A stretch of DNA of 64,000 nt. It comes from Conus ventricosus (Eukaryota; Mollusca; Gastropoda; Neogastropoda; Conidae). Below are positions 20,501 through 33,500 of the stretch, piece by piece. Position 1 is the stretch's first letter. Every line of letters starts with the position of its first letter. The notes under the pieces are model-generated. The model did not search any database. It was given only the letters and a program-made list of their open reading frames with translations, and was not told the origin of the DNA. The stretch spans positions 67,333,402 through 67,397,401 of the forward strand of contig CM031616.1 of NCBI GenBank assembly GCA_018398815.1. Direction: 5' to 3'. Both the position numbers and the translations under genes were made by a program.

Positions 20501-23500
20501 GAAGGAGAAAGTCGCCTTTGTTTGGTGAAGGAGAAACTTGCTTTGTTTGGTGAAGGAGAAACTCGCCTTTGTTTGGTGAAGGAGAAACTTGCTTTGTTTG
20601 GTGAAGGAGAAACTTGCCTTTGTTTGGTGAAGGAGAAACTTGCTTTTCTTCAGCTTCTCAGGAAGTGGCGCTGTCAGCGCTGCTTTTCCCATTATGTCCT
20701 GGGAGGGGTCTTCTCCTTTTCCCGATGCTGGGCTTGAGAAATCCATGACTCATCGACAAGGGTTCATTTCTGATCACTTTGTGCCTTTATTTGTGGGAGA
20801 GGAGGGGACTGTGGCTTTTTGCTCCACAGACTAAGCATAGTGACTGTCATGTAGGTACCTAGCAGTCGCTGACGCAAGAGTTCTGTGAGGGTGAAAGAGG
20901 AGAAAGAAGGGAAGAAGGAATTGGAAAGTGAGAGCTAGAGAGAGGGAGGGCGAGAGAGAGAGAGAGAGAGAGTGAGACGGAGAGGGAGAATATGGAGAAT
21001 AAAGGAGGACAACAGGAAGGAAATAATATTAGAATTATTAAAAAAAGATGATATATATATATATGTACATATGACCATAATTTAGGCCTCTCACCCCACC
21101 TCCCATCCCACTCGCCTTTCCAGTAGGGTTCAGTCCTGGATTAGGGCCAAGGATGCAATTTTTGTTTATTCTCTGGGTGATTCCAAGTTAAACAATAGGA
21201 TGCCCTCTCACCTCCCCACTGAGTCGGGGGAAAAGGTGCAAGCACTGATCTAGTTCGATATGGCGCAAAGAAGTGAATTCACTGAGGGTGATCACTCTTA
21301 TGGCATATCTGGGTATGGAGGCAGATGAACTCCCTGTTCTCCCAGTTCTGTTGTTTTGGGGATCCTGATGGATATGGTGATGCTCCGTGCCAAGTGGGGA
21401 TAAGGTGTTTGTTGTCATAAAACTACTGTTAGTAGTAAAAAATTTTGTTTCTATGGTAGTGGTGATGGTAATTGTGGTGTGTACACGTCTGTGTATGTGT
21501 TGTATTTGTGAAGCTGTGTTGATGGTGATAGGAGTGTGTGTGTGTGCATGTGGGAGCTACTATGATGTGCTACTATGATGTGTTTGTGGATGGGTGGAGA
21601 TGTGTTAGTGTGTGTTTCGGGGTAGGGCTATGGCAGTTTGTGTATGTTAGTGGGTGGGGCTGTGGTGACATGGTTGTGTGTGGAGCTACTGGTGATGTAG
21701 GTAAGTGGAACTGCAATGATGTGTTGGTGGAGCTATGTGATGTATATGTGGATGGAACAATGGAGCTATGGTGATGTGTGTATGTGGAACTGCAGTGGTG
21801 TGTTGCTGGAGCTATGGTAATGTTTGTGTCATAGGTGAAGCTACATGATGTATGCGTGATGTCTAAACAGGTGTGTAGGTGTTTGTGAAACAGCGAGGAT
21901 GGCTTTGAAGATAATCTCACATTCTTCGAAGAGGGACTTTCTGGTTCTGTCGGATTCGCTGTCAGCTTTGGAAGCCATAGCTGGCCGCAACCTTCAGCAT
22001 CCAGAACTTTTACTTTTTTTTGAACTTTTTAGCAAGTTGAAGGCGGACGGTTACAACATTACTCTTGCTTGGGTTCCTGGTCATGTTGGCATCGGCGGGA
22101 ATGAAATGGTTGATCGTTTAGCCAAGAACGCCACAAGAGAGAAACTGTCCAACGTTTATATCCCCTGCTCAGATGTGAAACCCAAAATTAACGATTATGT
22201 GAGAGACCTCTGGCAGGAGGATTGGAACACACAGACGAGTAACAAACTCTTTCAGATCCGTCCAAACCTTAAGGACTTCCTCCCATCTACGTAAGATAAG
22301 ATAATGTTGCTTATAGCCCAGCCGACCGCAGAGGGCCACATCAGGGCTGTTCCCATCTACGTCGGGAGGTCGTAAAGAGGAAACGGTTCTGTGCCGGCTG
22401 CACACCGGCCATTCGTATTTTACCCATTCCAGGGTTCGTAGGGTCCTTTCAAGTCCTTTTAAGTCCTTATGAATTGGATTTTGGTTAAAAGGCCTTTTAA
22501 GTGCTTTGATTCAGCAAGTTGGTCCTTTTAACTCATCAGGAGGTCCTTTTAAGTTTTGAAAGGTACTGTTAAGTCCTGTTTTATCAAGAGAAAGAGACTT
22601 GAGAACGAAACTGAAACACCTTCGACAACCAAAACCGTACTTTTGCAAGTTGCAAAGAGTTGAAAGATGCCGATGCGATATCGTCTGAAACTCAGTACTG
22701 TACAAGGATAGTACTACTAGGCCTATAACATTAGTGCGCTTTCTGCTCAGTGGCAGACGACGTGAAGCCGCGCGCAGTGGCTATGAGTCACGCCTGCTGC
22801 TTTGCTTAGCTTTGACGTCATGGGTTCCAAAGAGCAGACGCGGTGCTAATGTTTGCGGCATATAGCTGACTCAATATTTTCGGTCAAACGATCTATGTTA
22901 AAAGGTTCCCTGTATAGAAATTAATTAAAGAGTGAGGCAATAAAGATGAAAACATATTACCCAAATAAATGTAGGTACGTAACATCACGGTTTGCGAACA
23001 TGCGAACATAACAAACTGCCTTGGAGAACAGCTATATGCTGCGTTCTTGAGCAGCATGTACAAGATAGATGCCTTCTCCCGTCTCTTCTCCTCCTTCCTC
23101 CTTTTTCCCTGCGCTAGCAAATTCTGACGGAGGCCTAGTTTGGAAAGTTTTTAAAAAGTTTTTGTTTGCAAGCTAAACGTTCAAAATGCCAGGGAAATGT
23201 TCCTTTCAGGATAGATGGTTATCTGATAAAGTTTAGTTTATTGCGAGTGGGTGAGAAGCGATACTGTGGACAAGCATTCTGCTCGGTGCCTTTTTTGTGG
23301 GGTTTCGTTGAAACTTGCATCAATGGGAGAGAGTGTCCTTAAGCAGCATGCCAAGACCGACAGACATGTGAAAAATGAACGAAAATTCAAGGCAGACACC
23401 AGATGTAACATGACTGATTTCTTTTCAACAAACAGCAGTGTGTCAAGCACAGTCGCTTCCAGTTCAACTAGCAGTACTAGTCACTGAATTAACATTCAAA

Positions 23501-26500
23501 TGGGATTAGCTGTTCCTCTGTTTATGAGAGGTAAGTGTCTGCTGTTCTGCATGTCAAAAGGTTTGGGGTGTGTACTGTAAAGTCATGTTGGCAAATTTGG
23601 GGTGTACTGTAAAGTCATGTTGGCAAAGGTCCTTTTAAACTGATTTGAGGTCCTTATAAAGTCCTTTAAAGGTCCTTTTTTGGCTTCATGCCCACCACCT
23701 GGGAACCCTGCGATTCTTACCTTTTAAAGAGTGAAGAAGCTCCGTGGTGTATTCCATGTCATGCGCCACTCACAATGAAACATGTTCTTTTAGAGTGTTG
23801 GGACTTGCACGATGTGAGACACAAACATTTTACAGCGGAGTCCATGAAGATCCTGTTCAGGGATGTCCCGCCTGATGTGATCCTTGAGTTTTTGAGAGAG
23901 ATTAACATTTTTCATCTGATTTAAGATTTTATGGAAGAAAGATTTTTAATGCAATTTCTGGTGCGTTTCTAGACGATGTCATTGAACGAGATGTGTGAAA
24001 GTTGGGTTTTTTTTGTTTTTTTTTTCATGACTGGTGAGTTGATTTTAACGTGGTGACAGCCCTGATGTGGCCCTCTGCGGTCGGCTGGGCTATAAGCAAC
24101 ATTATCTTATCTTATCTTGTGCACACATGTTTGTCAACTGTACGTAAGAATGTATGTGCACGTGCATGCCTGTGGGTCCTAATGTGACAAAACCTGCCAG
24201 CAGCAAAGTACACATAATGACACATATATGTACACCTCATGAACAGGAGAGTTCGGCATTGAGAGACTCCAGCAGAAGATCGTGTCAGCCATCCTCATGC
24301 TGACGGCCAGCAAAGACAAGAAGGATGCGGAACCCTGCGAGAGCCGCTCAGACAGCCCCAAGTGGAACGCTGAAGAGGCTTCCAAGATCATCATGTCGGG
24401 ATTCACGGTTGGTTGTGTATGATGAAACCTGGAAAAAGGAAGTTTTACTGCTGGAGATAGGTTTATCTGTATACTTACCTGTATTGGGGAGGAACATTGC
24501 CATTTTATCAAAATCTTTAAAAAGAAATATCTAAATTAGGAAAGCAGGGAGCTTACCACACCTCCATAACAAGCTCAGTCCACTGAGTGATGTCCCTTGA
24601 CTTGTTCATTTCACTAACAAGAGTGGGAACACAGTTCAGTTTTCGCGCCTTCTCCTGGTAAAGCGAGGAGGTGGGAGGGTGTCTTAGTGTTTGGACAGGC
24701 AAGTATTATGTATAAAGCTACTCTTAGTTTTAACATTCCTTTTCCACACACTTGCTTGTCTAAACAAACACCAGAATGTGGAAAAATGATGATGGGGAAG
24801 TGAGCTCCCCTGAAATGAGGGGACATTGAGACCACACTAGAACGCTTCAGCAGGGCTCTCAAAGCCCTGAACACTGCGTTGAAGACGACTGAGGGTCGTA
24901 AGGTCAGACAGTCTCCCGTGCAGGGTCAGGGGGTGAATGGATTTGTATCATGAAAAAGATGCACGCTCTGAATAGTTCTTCTTTTATGTTATTTATCAAA
25001 CCCTTTTGATACCCAGCTTCAGCTGTTTGTGCAGTATGGTTCTGAGTTATGGGGACAAGAAAAAGCGGCTGTCTACTATGAATCAGTCCATGTTTTTGCT
25101 TTGAAGAAGTTTCTAAGTGTTGAAACAGAGAGACGACAACTCCAGAAACAACATGCAGACATGTTTACCCTTAGGATTTTGCCGTAAAAAAAAAATTATG
25201 GGAAAAAAATCAAAGAAAGAAAATTGTTAAATGCGAAGTTTCGTCTGCTGCCGTTCCCGTCAAAAGCAGTAAGAAGACATTTCCAGGCGTTCCTTGCGTC
25301 TTTTACCTTGTCAAAGATGGCGACGAAGCGGTTTTGCGCGCCAACAACCGGCTCTTCCATATCTTCAAAAGTTGGCGAAAGTATTGCGATTGTAAAGATT
25401 ACGGGGTTTTCTTTTTCAAATGACAGGTTTTTGTCGGAGATGTTTCAGGTACAGGAACTTGGGGTACACCGGTCTGGACATGGAAGAGACTTGATCATAG
25501 GCCGAATGGCAACTGCATTGAAAAGTTTAAATTAGAGGTGATTGTAAATAAGAGATTTGATTGATTTTGGCTTTGATGAAAAAGAGAAGCAAGGGTTAGA
25601 ATTAGTTCACGCAACAGGCATGGCCAGATGAGTATCCTTAATGACAGCCAGCTGTTCAGGATGTACACCCAGGACCAGCGGGAATACCTGAGAAAGCAAA
25701 AGGGGGATGGGTAATAGCTGATTCAGGGCATCATGTGTAGTGTGTTGCACACTAGCCCTCCAAATGGGTAGGGCTCCATTTGCAAGAAAACCATGGTGAA
25801 TAGCTGCACAAGCCCTTGCGACTGGCTGGTGGCCTTACTGTGAGTGAGACTGGCTCGTGTCGCAGCAGGCTGTCTCCGTGAGTGTTATGTCTGGTAATAG
25901 TCCATCGGTGTCTACCCGCTGGACAGCAGGGAGAGCAGTTCTCATGTGGCAGGTGGTTGGCCGTCATATCATTCAGCAGCAAAATGTCCACTTTTCTGCA
26001 ATGTAAAAGGCACTGTGGTTGATGTGTTGCTCGTTCAGCAGCAAAATGTCGATGTTTCTGCTGGGTAAAGTACACGCTGGTTGATGTGTTGCCCGTTCAG
26101 CAGCAAAATGTCAATGTTTCTGCTGGGTAAAGTATGCACTGTGGTTCATTGTGTTACCCGTTCAGCAGCAAAATGTTCTTGAGCAGTAGTGGCACTTGTG
26201 GTGTAGAACCGATGTGTTTGAGCGCCGCAACCAAAAGAGTGACAACTCCTGCAAAATTGTGCGTGCAAACTCACGCCTGGATGACAGAACAATAACAGGG
26301 AGCCCCTGCTTTTACAAAAATGAGAAAATCTGGAAGAAATGTTCACATATTTTTAGGAAAATACGCTGATTTTAATGGAGAAATACGCCAGTAGCAGCTT
26401 TAGGGTAAAACAGGTCTGGTTAAAGTGCACTGTGGTTGATGTGTTGCTCAGAGGCAGAGCATCCACAAGGAGGAGCTGACCAAAAGCGAGTCTGAACGGG

Positions 26501-27704
26501 AGGTTAGGAAGAAGATCGAGACCAACGCCCCACAGATGCAGACCAAGAAGACTTCAGAACCTTCGGCGTCCTCGTCCTCTGGGAGCAAAAGGAACAGTCC
26601 TATCAGGGTGAGTGACACTGGGAGGGAAAGGGAGAGGGAGGGGTGGAGGGTGTAAGGTTTTCACCTTTGTGTCAGAGGTCAGCTTGAATGAGCATCAGGT
26701 AACTCGACTCAGCAGGTGGCGTTTTAGAAGCTCAGTTCGGCTAGCTCGAGGACGTAGATTGGTGTTTACATCGTAACTTACCTGACATGTAGAAAAACCA
26801 GTCAGGTATCTGATGTTACAGAGGAGACAGGGGGAATGAAAGTGTTTGTGTGTGTTGCTAGTGGACAGACTGCGTCACAACAACAACATTAGGGAATATG
26901 CATTAGTCACTTGGATAGTGAACAGGGGCCAGAGTAGCTCAGTTGGTAGAGTGCCAGACTCGTAATCCAAGGGTTGCGGGTTCAAATCTCCGCCGGGCCG
27001 TTTCGGTACAGGGGGATTTTTCCCTCGGAGTTAACATTGGTTCTGACTCCATTTCCCATACAGTCCTTCGAATGAGACTATAAACTGAGGTTCCGTGTGT
27101 GAACACACGCATAATATCTCGCACACACGTAAAATCCCATCACCAACTTTCGGGAAGAGAAAGCCCGTTCGGCCATTGGTGCGGATGAAATGTAACACAT
27201 AGCATGCACCTTCCCCGAAGATGGAGTATGGCTGCCTTAATGGCGGAATAAAAAAACGGTCATACACACAAATCTCCACTCCCTTTGTTGAGCAGATGGA
27301 ATTAATACCTGCTTGTCTGTACAGGGAGTGTCCGCAGGAGTATCAGCCTGCGTACGCAGAAGAAGATAATGGGTAGTGAACAACCTGTGTTGTCTTTCCC
27401 ATCAGCAGACTTCAGTGACCAAAACCAGAGCTTCCTCGGCCAAGTCTTCATCTTCAGCCTCCCCCACGCCTCCCTCCACCCCCAAGGCCACCCCTAATCA
27501 TGTGACAGGGGCGTCGCCGGAGCAGTCTGCCCCCTCCCCATCTACCTCTGCAACGACAGCCAAGGAGAAAAAGATCCGAGTGGTGGCTCCTGGTGGTCTT
27601 TCTGTAAGATGGGATGTGTGTGGTGTGTGTGTGTGTGTGTGTGTGTGTAGGGCATGTGTGTGTGTGTGTGTGTGTAGGGCATATGTGTGTGTGTGTGTGT
27701 AGGG

Positions 27705-27737
<33 letters not shown>

Positions 27738-27759
27738 GGCATGTGTGTGTATGTAGGGC

Positions 27760-27805
<46 letters not shown>

Positions 27806-30469
27806 GTGTAGGGCATATGTGGGTGTGGATGTGTGTGTGTGTACCTGGGTATGTAGGACATGTGTGTATGCATGCACACGTGCATGTAAACATGCATATA
27901 TGTGTCTGTATATATGTATAATTGTGAATGCTCAATCTTGTATGCGTATGACATCAACATAACATAAGAATTAACCAAGACCCAGTAATTTAACCAAGAC
28001 CCAGTAATTCAAAACAATCTACTCAAAAAGAAAGTGGATATCAAGATATTTAAAAACCCGTCAGTGTTGAAATTGAAATTCAAAGCCAAACACAGGCATG
28101 TTAAAGTAGCCCGTCATTTCAAGTTCCAAAACCATTGACACAAATAGATCGTGATATTCTCCTAGAAATCGAAACGCAAATTATATCAAACCAGACAACT
28201 CCCCAGGACCATCCAAAACTGACCGTCTGCACCATTTCAGGAGACAGTGGTCCTGACGGAGGACGTGACCTTCACCCAGCTGCAGGAAATGGTGTTCAAG
28301 GCCTTCTACATCCCGGCGGAGCACCAGAAGCTGCGGCTGGGATTCCCGCCCAAGGTGCTCTCCGCCCCAGCCGCCGGGGAGGAGGACCAGATCGTGTCGC
28401 TGAAGCACGGAGACAAGATCAGCGTGGAGAACACGGCGCTTTATCACCCAGGTAACCACTGAGGCTTTAGGGTTCCTCGTTTCCATTCTCACCTCTCAGC
28501 TGTGTCATAATGCAGTAGTTTGGCAGGGTTCCTACACTCCCTTAAAAGTCCTTGATTTTGGGGGCCCCCTTTTCAAGACTTTGAAAGTCCTTAAAAATCA
28601 GGCTTTTGCTTATAGGTCCATGAAAAGTGCTTAAATTTTATCACTGCCAATAATTTTGAATAAAGTCTGTGTAAAATATTGAGTCAGTTTGTATAGAAAA
28701 TGACCGAAAAATGTGACATCTGATTAGTCAGAATTATCTGTCAGTGGTTGAATGTCCACATAAATTGTCAAGTTGTTTTAGTGGTTTTAAGGCAATTTTT
28801 CAACGTTGAAAAACTGTCTGACAGAGGGAAGCATCGAGAGGGGAATCAAGGGAGATAAATGTGCAAATGTTTTATTTTAAACACGTTTTATTATCTTTGT
28901 ATCAGGTTTATTTTTTTGTATTGGTCCTGTGTGTAAAGATGGTTTGTAAGCATTTATGTGTATGTGTGTAAGTGTTTGAACTTCTGTTACGATTTGACAT
29001 GTTTTTTTTCTGTTTTGTTTTGTTTTTTGTTTTTTTTGCTTGGTTGATGTTGTTCATATGTGTGTGTTTTGTTGTTAGTATTATTATTGGTGATGTGTCT
29101 TTTAGCATCAACAAAGGAGTCGGCTGTACCTTCTCCATGGTCCTCCCCACGAAGTTCAGTCAGAGGTCACGTTGACGCCCGCATGCCCAGCGAGGAGGCC
29201 TTGCTCAACGCCCTGTCCGCCAGACACTGTGAGACTCCTAGCGTCGTTGTTGTTGTTGTTGTTGTCATACCCTGGCTAAAAGACTCCAGGGATCATCCAA
29301 ACAGCCAAAGTACTTGAACGCTATGGTACAAATGCATCAGCTAGGGATGAGAACATTACGTGTGTGACCGTTTTTGATTACCCGGCCACGTGGGCAGCCA
29401 CACTCCGACTTTAAAGACTGATAATGTTATGCTAGGAGCTTGTCACAGCTGAAGACAATCCCTGCATAACCTTGCAGAGCATAACAACATTTTGATGTAG
29501 CCTTGGCATTCTAGCCTATGTCCATTGGCCTGACACAGCCTTAAGCCAAGGTGGCCTATCATCACCAACAGACATGGCTGCTTTTTTTTTTTTTTTTTTG
29601 CTCTGTCCTGCCTTCTGTGCCACCTGAGCAGCAGTGCACCCACACCGCTCATTTCAACACCCCCCCCCCCTCCCCCTGTCTCTGGAATTCCTTTCTTTTT
29701 ATGCATCAGGTTCCTATAAATGCATTTCAGAGTGTGCAATAACATTAACAGTGCTTCTGCTTCTGGGTTTTTTTTTCTCTAATGATAGTAGGTGAATTAC
29801 ACAGACATATTTTTGTGTTTGTTTAAACGTGCTTTTGGGGGCCGGAATAGCCTAGTGGTAGAGCGCCGGACTTGTAATTGGGGTTGCGGGTTCGAATCTC
29901 CGTCAGGCCGTTTTGGTACAGTGGGATTTTCCCTCAGGGTCAACACTGGTTCTGACTCCATTTCCCATACAGTCCTTCAAATGAGACTATAAACCGAGGT
30001 TCTGTGTGTGAACGCATGCATAACATCTTGCACACACGTAAAATCCCATCACCAACTTTTGGAAGAGAAGGCCAGTTTGGCAGTTGGTGTGGATGACACG
30101 TTACACATAGCATGTACCTTCCCTGAAGATGGAGTATGGCTGCCTTAATGGTGGGATAAAAAAACGGTCATACACACAAAACTCCACTCCCTTTGTTGGG
30201 TAGATGGGATTGATACTTGCCTGTCCATATAGGGAGTGTCCGCAGGAGTATCAGCCTGTGTACGCTGAAGAAGAAGAAGAAGAAATTAAGTTATTATGCC
30301 CTACTTAAAACAAGGAAATGTTAACTGGGATTAGTGTGTCATCATTCTACATTGTATTTGTATTACTGTTGATGAAGAGAAATCATTTGAAACAACTCTT
30401 CTGAGTTGAGTACCTGCACGTGTATGAACACACTCACACTTAATTGCAGATACACACATAGTCACAGGT

Positions 30470-30531
<62 letters not shown>

Positions 30532-33500
30532 TACTGAGGGGCAGAGATGAGGAGGATGGGGGTGAAACTGTGGGAAACGTTTCGTACATCATCACCATTT
30601 TTCGGGGACAGTCATGAAATTTCAACGGTGCTCGATTTTTCTTCTTTTTTTTTTTTTTCTTTTTTTTTTTTTTAACACATTCTCTATCTTCATTTCTCAA
30701 TACTTGGGAAATATATAATACATCACCACCATTTTTATGGGATGATCGGAAAATCTTAACAGCGTTTGATTTTTTTCTTTTCTTTTTTTTCTTTTTCGTT
30801 TGCTTTTTTTTCCCCCCTAACACGTGTGCCTCTTTGGCATGTTTCTCAGCGGGCGGGACAGCCTGGACCACTCGCTGATCTCCCTTGGGATCCTGGCGGA
30901 GACCATGGGGGTGGACATCTGGTACCTGGTGCAGAGCCAGCCGCACCACTTCTCCAGGGGCGGCCTGTACTACCGCCAGGCCGAGAGAGACGTGGGGCTG
31001 GTGGACGGCAAGCACTTCACCTTCCCAGTCTTCCCTGGAAAGGTGAGAGGTCACGCGGTGGCCTGGGTTCCGTTGTTGTGGGATGGAAGTCTAAACAAAT
31101 TTTAAATGTTAGTGATAGCACACCACCGGAAAAAAGAAATGTTGACAACTAAATCACATGATGAAACATGACGCGTTTTGACCTCGTAGGTCTTCTTCAG
31201 GCAAGAGACAGAACACTCAGAACAAGGAAAATAAATGAACAGTCACTTACCATGCGCTGAAGTGGATGAAGATAAGTGATTGCTCGTTCATTTTCGTTGT
31301 CCTGAGTGTTTTTCATCTTGCTTGAAGAAGACCTAAAAGTTCGAAATGCGTCGTGTTTTGTCTTGTGATTCGTTTGTCAACGGGTTTTTTTTGGCAGTGT
31401 GCTGTCACCGACATTTAAATTTGTTTAGATTTCTGCTTGCAGTCACCTCACTTTGCAACTAGATCTAAAGTTGGACAGAAGGGTTTCTTTTGTTGTTTTT
31501 CCACCTGGCAGATTCCAGACTTGTTTACCCAATATGATTTCGTTGTGTTTTGTACTCATATTTGGCAGAAATACGATAAATATAGTATACGGTGGAAAAA
31601 ATATGGTGGAAAAAAAATCCGACTATCATTTCGGCACACTGCATGTTTCAAGGAATGGATGTACTGACACAGCTGGCTGTGATCCAGACAATGCAAGTTT
31701 GCTGCAGTGTGGTTTACACTTTCTCATTGGAGTACTCCTGTTTTGTAGAAAAGACTCTTATTTTTGGTTTGGAATACTCGAAGTCAAATTTTTGGGGTAA
31801 ACAGATCTGGGATTGAGTTTTTCATTCATTGTCACTTGTTTTGTTTGTTGTTGTTTTCGCACATCTGTGGTACAGGAGAAGACTGCCTGACAAAGATTTC
31901 AATGTTTGGAAGACTTTTTTTTTTTTTTCAAACTGTCTTATCATCTTGTGGTCCGTCAGTGGCGGTCATCTCAGGATGATGATTCCAGTCACCTCATACA
32001 TAGCTACACCAAGGTTCATCCTGTGGCGTCCCCATCGCCAGCTGTCCGCAGGGAATAATTGGTATCCTAAGACATTACTAGAGGAGACGCTGGTCTGATG
32101 TTCAGAGTTGTTGCCTGTCCTGACCCAGGGTCTTCAGGGCACCACCCGCTAAGCCGCCGCTGATGGCGCTAACTGCTTTGTTGCAGAGCCAGTTTGAACC
32201 AGTAGCTGTTTTTAACAGCAGTTTGTTGGTAGCTGTTTTAGACAGCAGTTTGTTGGTAGCTGTTTTTGACAGCAGTTTGTTGGTGGCTGTTTAGACAGCA
32301 GTTTGTTGGTAGCTGTTTTGGCAGTTTGTTGGTAGCTGTTTTTGACAGCAGTTTGTTGGTAGCTGTTTTGGCAGTTTGTTGGTAGCTGTTTTTGACAGCA
32401 GTTTGTTGGTAGCTGTTTTTGACAACAGTTTGTTGGTAGCTGTTTTTGACAGCAGTTTGTTGGTAGCTGTTTTAGACAGCAGTTTGTTGGTAGCTGTTTT
32501 AGACAGCAGTTTGTTGGTAGCTGTTTTAGACAGCAGTTTGTTGGTAGCTGTTTTTGACAGCAGTTTGTTGGTAGCTGTTTTTGACAGCAGTTTGTTGGTA
32601 GCTGTTTTAGACAGCAGTTTGTTGGTAGCTGTTTTAGACAGCAGTTTGTTGGTAGCTGTTTTTGACAGCAGTTTGTTGGTAGCTGTTTTTGACAGCAGTT
32701 TGTTGGTAGCTGTTTTAGACAGCAGTTTGTTGGTAGCTGTTTTAGACAGCAGTTTGTTGGTAGCTGTTTTAGACAGCAGTTTGTTGGTGGCTGTTTTAGA
32801 CAGCAGTTTGTTGGTAGCTGTTTTTGACAGCAGTTTGTTGGTAGCTGTTTTTGACAGCAGTTTGTTGGTAGCTGTTTTTGACAGCAGTTTGTTGGTAGCT
32901 GTTTTTGACAGATTTTGGTTCATGCCTGTTTTTGACAGATGTTTGTACATACCTGTTTTTGAGAGATGTTTGTGCATACCTGTTTTTGAGAGACATTTGT
33001 GTGTACTGGTTTTTGACAGACGTTTTTACATTCCTATTTTTGACAAACATGTGTACATACCTGTTTTTGACAGATATTTGTACGTACCTGTTTCTTGACA
33101 GATGTTTGTACATACCTGTTTTTGACAGACGTTTGTACATACCTGTTATCGACAGGCGTTTGTATATACCATAAAATTTGGTCTATTGAGCGCACCTGTA
33201 TATTAGCCGCACCCACTACATTTTTTAAAAATCTGAACTTTTTTCACAAATAAGCCACACTGGTTTATAAGCCGCAAATATAAACAACAAAAATGAAATT
33301 TATTCAGTGTCACCATCGAATTCGCTGAAGTCTTCTTCGGTGTCGGAATTGAACAGAAATAGCAGCGCTTCCTCCGCCATCTTGTTACTGACCTCAGCCT
33401 TGTTTTCACTGTCGCTTTCCTCTTGAGGCAAGGTGAAGGTTGCTGCTGCTCCGTCGCTTGCACTGTCGTCTGCTGCAGCACACAGTCCAGCCTTGCGAAA

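Larger units (their letters stand above)
21901..24117 (+). mobile_element. Second LINE-A copy, 5'-truncated, with two nested insertions
   Basis: Begins inside RNase H ([19 protein letters not shown]) and ends with the same 3' UTR and (TTATC)n tail as the copy at 1168-5015. The 131 codons before the first interruption differ from that copy at about eight positions, so both are recent. It is interrupted at 22293-22350 by a short LINE-A 3' fragment and at 22430-23710 by a BED-carrying TIR element. The remaining C-terminal frame ([16 protein letters not shown] to the stop) resumes at about 23715-23924. Its 3' UTR lacks the 4215-4924 insertion and so records the empty site. Confidence 0.93.

Noticed and set aside
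26940..27010. tRNA gene at the start of the SINE
   Set aside because: A and B boxes are present, but the sequence continues into a SINE body repeated six times and the tRNA cloverleaf is incomplete.
30440..31054. 204-codon minus frame opposite VCPIP1 exon j
   Set aside because: Shadow of the coding strand; the plus strand gives a clear family match and splice sites.
32291..33098. Long open frames on both strands over the 27-bp array
   Set aside because: Periodicity artefacts; opposite strands are open at the same time and the peptides are simple nonapeptide repeats.
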